DNA of 64,000 nucleotides from an uncultured Porphyromonadaceae bacterium (lineage in GTDB: Bacteria; Bacteroidota; Bacteroidia; Bacteroidales; Muribaculaceae), in NCBI GenBank assembly GCA_947177035.1, contig CAMWSS010000002.1:1-64000 (forward strand), read 5' to 3'. A program made the translations under genes and the position numbers. Each line of letters begins with the position of its first letter. Within the stretch, counting starts at the first letter, position 1. Shown here piece by piece: positions 44,803 through 52,187 of this stretch. The notes beneath the pieces were generated by a model, which was not told the DNA's origin, did not search any database, and worked only from the letters and a program-made list of their open reading frames with translations.

Positions 44803-45510
44803 TTACTTTTCTTCGACCGGAAGAATTTTCACTCCGATGGCAAGAGATTTGGTGATGACCGGCGAACCGACATAGTAGACTATTGCCGATCCTGCACCGC
44901 TCACTTTTATCTTTTTGGCGTTGACTCCGATTTCGCCAGTGCCGGTGGCAAAACACGACGCATTGTCAGCATTGAGTCCATCGGCCTGCATGATGCCGGT
45001 GCCGGCGAGATTGAACCTGGCGTCGGTGCACTCGCCATAGACGACCATACGCCCATGTCCGGCCAGAAGCGAACAGTCGACAGTCGTGGCCTTGACATTG
45101 CGCACAACCAGCGCGCCATTGCCGATCAGCCGGGCCGAAAAAGCAGGGACAGCCGACGATGAGAGAACCCTCACGGTGCTGTCGCCCTCATTTTCAACCT
45201 TGAGCAGCGATCCGGAGTAGACCGTGACGGTGGGAAGCGGACCAGCCGGAAGCTTTCCTTCGTCATCTTTCACTGATATGCGCAGGCGTCCCTTCTTGAC
45301 CTGAGCCTCGATGGCGGAGACCATGTCCGGCTCGGCGGTGAAACGTATTGTTCCGGCCGAATCGGCCGAACAGACATAGTCCACATTGATTGCCGAAGTG
45401 ACTTTCAGTTCATTGAAATCACCGACATTGACAGTATATTCTTTTGATTGCGCACGGACACCGACAGACGACAGCGCCAGCATGAGCAGACACACAACAG
45501 ACGTTTTCAT
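44803..45510 (-). CDS. DUF2807 (head-GIN) secreted protein
   Basis: A 235-residue protein with a signal peptide (about 1-20). Its beta-helical head-GIN repeats (VGDFNELKVTSAINVDYVC, IGNGALVVRNVKATTVDCS, AGTGIMQADGLNADNASCF, SGAGSAIVYYVG) are typical of DUF2807, sometimes called a putative autotransporter adhesin. The family's function is unknown; periplasmic or surface location is likely. ATGA overlap couples it to dusB. Confidence 0.88.
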   Translation of the reverse strand: MKTSVVCLLMLALSSVGVRAQSKEYTVNVGDFNELKVTSAINVDYVCSADSAGTIRFTAEPDMVSAIEAQVKKGRLRISVKDDEGKLPAGPLPTVTVYSGSLLKVENEGDSTVRVLSSSAVPAFSARLIGNGALVVRNVKATTVDCSLLAGHGRMVVYGECTDARFNLAGTGIMQADGLNADNASCFATGTGEIGVNAKKIKVSGAGSAIVYYVGSPVITKSLAIGVKILPVEEK

Positions 45511-46472
45511 TTCTGATAATACGTTTGCCAGACCATATCGATCAGCCCCATCAGCTCATCGAGATCCGGCGTTTGAAGAATCTTTATGCGGGTTTGTTTG
45601 AAATCAGGTATTCCCTTGAACAGAGGGGTCACGGCAAGATGACGGCGAATGTGGAGAATGCCGCGGATGGGGTCTATGCGCTCCACACTCTCCAGAATCT
45701 GGCGACGGAGCATATCGAAACGTCCCTGCACCGACAGCGGCTCCAGACCTTTCAGATCACGGAATATCCACGGCGCGCCGATCGACGCACGGCCCACCAT
45801 CACTCCGTCGACTCCATAACGGCCGAAAGCCTCCTCGACCTGCCCGCGCGAGCAGATGTCGCCATTGCCGATCAGCGGGATTCTCAGCCTGGGGTTCTCC
45901 TTGACCCTGGCAATCATCTCCCAGTCGGCACTGCCGTTATACATTTGCGCGCGCGTGCGTCCGTGGACCGTCAGCGCACTGATTCCGCAATCCTGAAGCT
46001 GCTCGGCCAGCGTGACGATTATGCGGCTGTCGTGATCCCAGCCCAGGCGGGTCTTGACAGTGACAGGAATCTTCACGGCATCGACCACCGCCCGGGTGAT
46101 GGCAAGCATCTTGGGTACATCACGGAGCATTCCCGCACCGGCCCCCTTGCCGGCCACTTTCTTCACCGGACAACCGAAATTTATGTCTATGAAATCAGGC
46201 CTGGCCTCTTCGACAATCTTAGCAGCTTCGACCATCACGTCGACCTCACGACCATATATCTGTATGGCGACAGGACGCTCCGCGTCTCTGATGGCAAGCT
46301 TGCGAGTGGTCGCGGCGATATTTCTGATCAGCGCATCGGCCGACACGAACTCCGTGTAGACCATATCCGCTCCTGATTCCTTGCACAGCAGCCGGAATGA
46401 TCCGTCAGTAACGTCTTCCATCGGCGCGAGCATGACCGGCTGCGGACCAAGATCTATTTCTCCTATTTTCAT
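45507..46472 (-). CDS. dusB: tRNA-dihydrouridine synthase (DusB-like)
   Basis: A 321-residue flavoenzyme reducing uridines of tRNA to dihydrouridine. LAPMEDVTDGSFRLLCKESG is the FMN-site start. DFIDINFGCPVKKVAGKGAG holds the catalytic Cys, and LTVHGRTRAQMYNGSADW and IPLIGNGDICSRGQ are FMN/phosphate contacts. The frame is open to 46583, but ATG 46472 in an ATGA overlap with murI begins the family sequence. Confidence 0.93.
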   Translation of the reverse strand: MKIGEIDLGPQPVMLAPMEDVTDGSFRLLCKESGADMVYTEFVSADALIRNIAATTRKLAIRDAERPVAIQIYGREVDVMVEAAKIVEEARPDFIDINFGCPVKKVAGKGAGAGMLRDVPKMLAITRAVVDAVKIPVTVKTRLGWDHDSRIIVTLAEQLQDCGISALTVHGRTRAQMYNGSADWEMIARVKENPRLRIPLIGNGDICSRGQVEEAFGRYGVDGVMVGRASIGAPWIFRDLKGLEPLSVQGRFDMLRRQILESVERIDPIRGILHIRRHLAVTPLFKGIPDFKQTRIKILQTPDLDELMGLIDMVWQTYYQK

Positions 46473-47293
46473 AACGTTATGGTTGAGGCGGTTACTTGTC
46501 GTGACAGAAAGGCCGACGCCATCTCGGCGAATTTGTCGGAATTTTCCGTCGTGAGATAGCGGCATGAGTCTCCGCGCGAGCATCTGGCATCCATTTCAGG
46601 ATGACGTCGCAGATAGTCGGCGAGCGACTCTCCGACAATCTCTCCCTGACGCACAATCCGGATATGACCCGGAACGGCGGCCCTGATCTTTGGCAGCAGC
46701 AACGGATAGTGGGTACACCCGAGCAACACCGTGTCGATCTGAGGGTCGGAACCGAGCATGACATCGACGTATTTTCGCACGAAATAGTCGGCTCCGGGAC
46801 CATCTGCCTCGCGGTTCTCGACCAGAGGCACCCACATCGGACACTCCACCCCGACAGTCACAAAATCAGGATAGAGCTTGGCAATCTCCATGTCATAGCT
46901 GCGGGAACGGATGGTGCCGGGCGTGCCGAACACTCCGATATGGCCGGTGCGGCTCACGCTCCCAACGGCCTCGACCGTCGGCCGGATCACTCCGAGCACC
47001 CGCCGCGTCGGGTCAATGAGCGGAAGGTCGCGCTGCTGAATGGTGCGCAACGCCTTGGCCGACGCCGTGTTGCAGCCAAGAATAACCAGGCGGCACCCCC
47101 GTTCAAAAAGCGCCTTTACGGCCTGCAAGGTGAATTGATAGACCACCTCGAACGACCGCGTTCCATAAGGAGCGCGGGCATTGTCGCCCAGATAAAGATA
47201 ATCATAGTGAGGCAGCCGGCGACGGATGCCGTCGAGAATGGTCAGGCCGCCATAACCGGAATCAAAAACACCTATAGGCCCGCAGTCAGGCAT
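46469..47293 (-). CDS. murI: Glutamate racemase
   Basis: A 274-residue racemase making D-glutamate for peptidoglycan. Family motifs are IGVFDSGYGGLTILD, LGDNARAPYGTRS, the first catalytic Cys in VILGCNTASAKALR, and the second in VLLGCTHYPLLLPK. I place the start at 47293, one base after the mscL stop, over the earlier ATG (47311), because the family begins at about this point. Confidence 0.95.
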   Translation of the reverse strand: MPDCGPIGVFDSGYGGLTILDGIRRRLPHYDYLYLGDNARAPYGTRSFEVVYQFTLQAVKALFERGCRLVILGCNTASAKALRTIQQRDLPLIDPTRRVLGVIRPTVEAVGSVSRTGHIGVFGTPGTIRSRSYDMEIAKLYPDFVTVGVECPMWVPLVENREADGPGADYFVRKYVDVMLGSDPQIDTVLLGCTHYPLLLPKIRAAVPGHIRIVRQGEIVGESLADYLRRHPEMDARCSRGDSCRYLTTENSDKFAEMASAFLSRQVTASTITL

Positions 47294-47294
47294 A

Positions 47295-47726
47295 TTATTT
47301 CTTATCGGCATTCTGCTGCTTGAGCAGATCGCGAATCTCGGTCAGCAACACTTCTTCTTTTGAGGGAGCCGGAGCCGGGGCCGGAGCGGCTTCTTCCTTT
47401 TTCTTGAATTTCATGATCACGCGCAGAGCGACAAAGATGCTGAAAGCGATGATCAGGAAATCAACCACATTCTGGATGAACATGCCGTATTTGACAGCCA
47501 CTTCCTCCACCTTGACACCGGCTTCGCTGACCGATTCCGGGGTGATGACATATTTGAGGTTGGCGAATCCATCGCCTCCGGTGAGAATGGAAATCACCGG
47601 CATGATGATATCATTGACAAGCGAGCTCACGATCTTGCCGAAAGCGCCGCCCACGATCACACCGACAGCCATGTCGATGATGTTGCCCTTCATTGCGAAG
47701 GCTTTGAAATCAGAGATAAAAGACAT
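47295..47726 (-). CDS. mscL: Large-conductance mechanosensitive channel
   Basis: A 143-residue MscL that opens under membrane tension to release solutes during osmotic downshock. It has the N-terminal FKAFAMKGNIIDMAVGVIVG pore helix and the second helix VVDFLIIAFSIFVALRVIMK. The C-terminal coil has the usual Lys/Glu and Pro/Ala-rich linker (KKKEEAAPAPAPAP). Normal length. About 40 bases separate it from serB. Confidence 0.97.
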   Translation of the reverse strand: MSFISDFKAFAMKGNIIDMAVGVIVGGAFGKIVSSLVNDIIMPVISILTGGDGFANLKYVITPESVSEAGVKVEEVAVKYGMFIQNVVDFLIIAFSIFVALRVIMKFKKKEEAAPAPAPAPSKEEVLLTEIRDLLKQQNADKK

Positions 47727-47767
47727 ATACGGATAACTATTAACTGTTAGTAAAGCATTGTTATGTT

Positions 47768-49000
47768 TCAGATAAACGAATCCTTGAAACCAAGGAAATA
47801 CAGAATGCCGTCAAGCCCTATCGTCGAGAGGCTCTGCTCGGCCGTCTGCTTCACCTTGGGTTTGGCATGGAAAGCGATTCCGAGTCCGGCGGTTGCAAGC
47901 ATCGGAAGGTCATTGGCACCGTCGCCGACAGCAATTGTCTGGGCGATATTGACATTCTCAACCTGCGCAAGCAGCTTGAGAAGCTCGGCCTTGCGACGAC
48001 CGTCGACTATCTCGCCGACATAGCGGCCGGTAAGCTTTCCGTCGGCCACCTCCAGTTCGTTGGCATAGACATAGTCGAAGCCATATTTCTGCTTCAGATA
48101 ATTGCCGAAATAGGTGAATCCGCCTGAAAGGATCGCCGTCTTGTAGCCGGCGCGCTTAAGCACCGTCATCATGCGCTCCACCCCTTCGGTGACGGGCAGA
48201 TTCTCCGCTATGTCCTGCATCACGCTGACGTCAAGCCCCTTGAGCAGCGCCACGCGTTCCTTGAAGCTCTCGCAGAAGTCGATCTCACCGCGCATGGCCC
48301 GCTCGGTGATCTCTTTCACCTTGTCGCCGACGCCGGCACGGATGGCCAGTTCGTCGATCACCTCGGTCTCGATCAGAGTCGAGTCCATATCAAAACAGAT
48401 CAGGCGGCGGCTGCGACGGAAAATGTTGTCTTCCTGAAACGAGATGTCAACCTCGTCAGAACTTGAAATTTCCAGAAAACGCCGCTGAAGCGCGTTTCGG
48501 TCCGACGGATTGCCTCGCACCGCCATCTCGATGCAGGTTTTGCTCAGATGAGAAGGCTCGGCGCCGATCGGCACTCTGCCGGTCAGACGCTTGATATTCT
48601 CTATGTTGAGTCCCTGTGCAGCCACTTCGTGAGTCACCTTGGCAATGTGGGCGGCTGTGAGGCGCCGTCCCAACAGGGTGACAATCCACCGGCTTTTTCC
48701 CTGCATTCCGACCCATTGTTCATAATCTTCAGTGGAGATGGGGGTGAAGCGGATGTTGAGATTCTGTTCCGAAGCCTTGAAAAGCATATCCTTGAGAATC
48801 TCTCCGCTCACTGCCGATTCTGTCTTTATGAGAATGCCGAGCGACAGATAATGATGGATCGTGCTCTGGCCGACATCAAGAATCGACGCCTTGTGACGTC
48901 CGAGTATTTCGGTCAGAACGGAAGTCACGCCCGGTCTGTCAGGGCCGGTGATGTTGATGAGAATAAGCTCGGTAGCCGAGTTTTGAACAACGGTGTTCAT
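47768..49000 (-). CDS. serB: Phosphoserine phosphatase with N-terminal ACT domains
   Basis: A 410-residue SerB, the last step of serine synthesis. Residues 10-175 carry two ACT-like regulatory folds (ITGPDRPGVTSVLTEILG and VTLLGRRLTAAHIAKVTHEV). The HAD domain has LICFDMDSTLIETEVIDELA (nucleophile Asp204, acid Asp206), AILSGGFTYFGNYLKQKYG, and AVGDGANDLPMLATAGLGI. It overlaps the BadF-type gene by four bases. Confidence 0.95.
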   Translation of the reverse strand: MNTVVQNSATELILINITGPDRPGVTSVLTEILGRHKASILDVGQSTIHHYLSLGILIKTESAVSGEILKDMLFKASEQNLNIRFTPISTEDYEQWVGMQGKSRWIVTLLGRRLTAAHIAKVTHEVAAQGLNIENIKRLTGRVPIGAEPSHLSKTCIEMAVRGNPSDRNALQRRFLEISSSDEVDISFQEDNIFRRSRRLICFDMDSTLIETEVIDELAIRAGVGDKVKEITERAMRGEIDFCESFKERVALLKGLDVSVMQDIAENLPVTEGVERMMTVLKRAGYKTAILSGGFTYFGNYLKQKYGFDYVYANELEVADGKLTGRYVGEIVDGRRKAELLKLLAQVENVNIAQTIAVGDGANDLPMLATAGLGIAFHAKPKVKQTAEQSLSTIGLDGILYFLGFKDSFI

Positions 49001-49854
49001 ATGTCTGAATGTGTATGATATGCAATAAGCCCAGGAAGAGGACGGGCTTCAATTTTTCCAAGATCGGTCAGACCGACAAGGGTTGCCGTCTGAGCAAGAA
49101 TGTCGGCAAACGTCGCAGCCACTCCACCGACAAAATGCACCGGCAGAGTTGACGCAACAGGACCATAGGCCTTGACTGTTCCGTCAAAAAACGAGCGGAA
49201 TTCTTCGGCCACGATCCGTCTGACGTGTTCATTTCTTATATTTTCAGCCACAAACGGCACAAGCGACGCCAGAAAAGCGTTTGGCCTCGGCTCGGAATAG
49301 ACGCGACGCAGAATGCCGCCATAGTCCAGACCGAGATAGCGCTCCATGGCCGCCGTAAGTTCCGGCGACAGCTTGCGGCGATAGGCCGCACTGATCAGAC
49401 GGCGGCCGATGGCCGCTCCGCCGCCTTCGTCGCCGAGAAGATATCCGAGCGACGGAATATGGTCCACCAGACCCACGCCATCATAAAATCCTGAATTGGA
49501 TCCGGTGCCGAGTATGCACGCTATGCCCGGATCGCGCCCACAGAGCGAGCGGGCGGCGCCAAGCAGATCGGAAGCCACTTCAACAACTGCGTCAGCCGCC
49601 GGGCGAAGCACTCGCCGCAATGCTCCCGCAACTTTGGCACACACTTCGGCATCGACACAGCCGGCTCCATAGTAATATATGGCATCAGGAGCGGTGACGA
49701 CCGAATTGAGAGCGAGGGCGAAGCGCTCATGGAGTTCTGCCTCGCCAGCCATCAAAGCGTTCACACCCTCCGACGAAAACAGACGGCAGTCTCCGGCAGC
49801 GGAAACCACGCTCCAGTCTATTTTTGTGCTGCCGGCATCGGCTATTATTATCAT
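48997..49854 (-). CDS. BadF/BadG-type N-acetylglucosamine kinase-like protein
   Basis: A 285-residue ASKHA kinase. IIIADAGSTKIDWSVVS is the phosphate-1 loop, GIACILGTGSNSGFYDG is phosphate-2, and SLGYLLGDEGGGAAIGRRLI is the family's sugar/nucleotide region. In Bacteroidetes these are usually annotated as GlcNAc kinases; the substrate here is not proven. It directly follows the RNase P RNA gene and begins the run to serB, mscL, murI, dusB, DUF2807 and the flippase. Confidence 0.9.
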   Translation of the reverse strand: MIIIADAGSTKIDWSVVSAAGDCRLFSSEGVNALMAGEAELHERFALALNSVVTAPDAIYYYGAGCVDAEVCAKVAGALRRVLRPAADAVVEVASDLLGAARSLCGRDPGIACILGTGSNSGFYDGVGLVDHIPSLGYLLGDEGGGAAIGRRLISAAYRRKLSPELTAAMERYLGLDYGGILRRVYSEPRPNAFLASLVPFVAENIRNEHVRRIVAEEFRSFFDGTVKAYGPVASTLPVHFVGGVAATFADILAQTATLVGLTDLGKIEARPLPGLIAYHTHSDI

Positions 49855-49912
49855 GGCTTCGTGTTTAATTCTTTATCGACTCTGTTGAATCACCGTTTTT
49901 TATGCTAAAAAA

Positions 49913-50348
49913 GATGCGGAGACTGCCAGACTATAAGCCGGGTTATGTCGGTCGCCGGAGTTATCGCACAAGGCGAACCACGGTGCCGGCCCGTCATTTA
50001 TCTGAGCGGCGTGTTGCCACGCGCGCTTTAGCAGTCTACCCCCCGGCAACGGACGAGCAACCCTTAATTGCCGGTATACTTGACCTTGCAACCCATAAGA
50101 CGTGCGGCCGCCAATGTCGCCATCGGCGCCGGTGGGCTTTTACCCCGCCTTTTCACCCTTACCCGCGCGAATCTCTTCCCGGAAGAGAAGAGATCGCGTC
50201 GGGCGGTTATTTTCTGTCACGTTACTCTGCCGTTATGTTGAGTTCCGACAGCTTTCCGTTAGAAAGTATGGCGCTCTGCGTTGCCCGGACTTTCCTCTCG
50301 CCGCCATCAAGGCAGGCGAGCGACGAGCCGTCCGGCAGCCTCTGCATC
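49913..50348 (-). ncRNA. rnpB: RNase P RNA (type A)
   Basis: Minus strand. The universal 5' core GAGGAAAGUCCGGGC lies near 50290-50310, and the 3' core with ACCCGGCUUAUAG lies near 49930-49950. The ends form a long P1 helix: GAGGCTGCCGGAC (50330-50342) pairs with GTCTGGCAGTCTC (49919-49931), extended by GATGC/GCATC after one mismatch. Six T follow at the 3' end. The 5' end lies about four bases after the proS stop, so the RNA may be processed from a proS transcript or use a promoter inside proS. Length about 430 bases; ends approximate. Confidence 0.93.
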
Positions 50349-50351
50349 CTT

Positions 50352-51833
50352 TTAATAATTTCGGGCAAAGAGCACCCGGCGGTGTGAAGGCTTGCCGGTG
50401 AGCATATCGACGCCTTCTTCGTCGGGAGAATCCAGAGGAATGCAGCGGATAGTGGCCTTTGTCTCCTCCTTTATGCGGTCTTCGGTCTCCGGCGATCCGT
50501 CCCAGTGGGCAAGGACAAAGTTGCCGCCTTCGATCGCAGCCTTGAAGTCTTCATAATTGTCGACTTTGACAGTTCTTTCCTCACGGCGCTTGAGTGCTTT
50601 CTGATAGATATTCTCCTGAATCTCCTCAAGCAGCGCGGGTATGCGTTCGGTGATGGTGTCGAGCGCGTCGGTCTCCTTTTCAAGAGTGTCGCGGCGCATG
50701 ATCTCCACAGTGCCGTTGGCAAGGTCGCGCGCACCGATGGCCAGGCGCACAGGCACGCCCTTCAGCTCATAGTCGGCAAACTTGAAGCCGGGACGGCGGT
50801 TGTCGGCGTCGTCATACTTCACGCTGATGCCTTTGGCGCGCAGAGCGTCGATAATGGGCGACACCTTCTCGGTGATTTCGTCACGCTGGGCGTCATTCTT
50901 GTAGATGGGCACGATGACCACCTGGATGGGAGCCAGATGCGGAGGCAGCACCAGACCGTTGTCATCGCTGTGGGTCATGATCAGGGCGCCCATCAGGCGG
51001 GTGGATACGCCCCACGACGAGGCCCACACGTATTCAAGCTGGTTCTGCTTGTTGACAAACTTGACGTCGAAGGCCTTGGCGAAATTCTGGCCGAGGAAAT
51101 GGCTGGTTCCGCTCTGCAGAGCCTTTCCGTCCTGCATCATGGCCTCAATCGTATATGTCTCCAACGCGCCGGCAAACCGTTCGTTGGCGCTCTTCACGCC
51201 CTTGACAACCGGCACAGCCATATATTTTTCGGCAAATTCGCCATAAACGTTGAGCATCTTAACGGTCTCGGCATGAGCCTCTTCAGCAGTAGCATGCGCC
51301 GTGTGGCCTTCCTGCCACAGGAATTCCGCGGTGCGGAGGAACATTCTTGTGCGCATTTCCCAACGCATCACGTTGGCCCACTGATTGACCAGAATAGGCA
51401 GGTCGCGATATGACGTGATCCAGTTTTTATAGGTATTCCAGATGATGGTTTCTGATGTCGGACGAATAATCAGTTCCTCCTCCAGGCGTGCGTCGGGATC
51501 GACCACGACACCCGATCCGTCGGGAGCATTCATCAGACGGTGATGCGTCACAACCGCACACTCTTTGGCGAAACCTTCAACGTGTTCAGCCTCACGGCTA
51601 AGGAACGATTTGGGAATCAGCAACGGGAAGTATGCGTTGACATGGCCCGTCTCTTTAAACATTTTGTCGAGCTGCTGCTGCATTTTTTCCCATATGGCGT
51701 AACCATATGGCTTAATGACCATGCATCCGCGCACGGCTGACTGTTCCGCCAGATCGGCTTTTACCACCAACTCATTATACCACTGCGAGTAATTATCGGC
51801 CCGCTTGGTCAAATCTTTCAGTTCTACTGCCAT
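50352..51833 (-). CDS. proS: Prolyl-tRNA synthetase, archaeal/eukaryotic type
   Basis: A 493-residue class II synthetase charging tRNA-Pro. Motif regions are [20 protein letters not shown] (motif 1), [20 protein letters not shown], and [20 protein letters not shown] (motif 2). The anticodon-binding domain follows [18 protein letters not shown]. It lacks the large bacterial editing insertion and has the extra C-terminal domain of the type 3 enzyme, common in Bacteroidetes. I chose the ATG at 51833 ([19 protein letters not shown]) over 51866. Confidence 0.96.
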   Translation of the reverse strand: MAVELKDLTKRADNYSQWYNELVVKADLAEQSAVRGCMVIKPYGYAIWEKMQQQLDKMFKETGHVNAYFPLLIPKSFLSREAEHVEGFAKECAVVTHHRLMNAPDGSGVVVDPDARLEEELIIRPTSETIIWNTYKNWITSYRDLPILVNQWANVMRWEMRTRMFLRTAEFLWQEGHTAHATAEEAHAETVKMLNVYGEFAEKYMAVPVVKGVKSANERFAGALETYTIEAMMQDGKALQSGTSHFLGQNFAKAFDVKFVNKQNQLEYVWASSWGVSTRLMGALIMTHSDDNGLVLPPHLAPIQVVIVPIYKNDAQRDEITEKVSPIIDALRAKGISVKYDDADNRRPGFKFADYELKGVPVRLAIGARDLANGTVEIMRRDTLEKETDALDTITERIPALLEEIQENIYQKALKRREERTVKVDNYEDFKAAIEGGNFVLAHWDGSPETEDRIKEETKATIRCIPLDSPDEEGVDMLTGKPSHRRVLFARNY

Positions 51834-51863
51834 AGAAATTAGGTTATCTGTTAAATTTGAGTG

Positions 51864-51894
51864 CAAAAATACACATTTTTATTTTGTTGACCAA
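51864..51894 (-). promoter_or_regulatory. proS promoter
   Basis: TTG (51892-51894), 20 bases, TATTTTTG (51864-51871) on the minus strand. It lies back to back with the tRNA-Gly promoter. Confidence 0.75.
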
Positions 51895-51901
51895 AAAAGG
51901 A

Positions 51902-51933
51902 TTTGGCGGATTCGTGAAAAAGCTGTAATTTTG
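51902..51933 (+). promoter_or_regulatory. tRNA-Gly promoter
   Basis: TTTG (51902-51905), 20 bases, TAATTTTG (51926-51933), 17 bases before the tRNA. Confidence 0.8.
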
Positions 51934-51950
51934 CGACACAACCGACAGAT

Positions 51951-52023
51951 GCGACAGTAGCTCAGTTGGTAGAGCATTGGCTTCCCAAGCCAAGGGTCGC
52001 GGGTTCGAGCCCCGTTTGTCGCT
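51951..52023 (+). tRNA. tRNA-Gly (CCC)
   Basis: A complete 73-base cloverleaf. GCGACAG pairs with TTGTCGC (one G-U), and the D-arm is GCTCAGTTGGTAGAGC. The anticodon stem TTGGC/GCCAA has loop TTCCCAA, and the T-arm has GGTTCGAGCCC. Anticodon CCC reads GGG glycine codons. CCA is not encoded. Confidence 0.96.
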
Positions 52024-52028
52024 CACTC

Positions 52029-52073
52029 CGTGCAGATTACCATTTTCCCCAACGGCAATCTGCACGTTTTTTA
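52029..52073 (+). terminator. tRNA-Gly terminator
   Basis: CGTGCAGATT (52029-52038) pairs with AATCTGCACG (52057-52066), followed by six T and A/T bases. Confidence 0.9.
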
Positions 52074-52089
52074 TACCTGACACTGAAAC

Positions 52090-52146
52090 GCGCCCCCTCG
52101 AAAAAAGTTTTGTATTCAACCTTTTCGAGGGGGCGCTTCAATTATG
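52090..52146. terminator. 15-bp hairpin between tRNA-Gly and GH16 gene
   Basis: A perfect 15-bp inverted repeat, GCGCCCCCTCGAAAA with its complement (52132-52146), encloses a 27-base loop. It lies 41 bases after the GH16 stop on the minus strand and most likely ends that transcript. No T-tract follows on either side. Confidence 0.7.
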
Positions 52147-52187
52147 TCGGCGTGGTTTTTAATAAGATCGTATCAGCTAACGACCAA

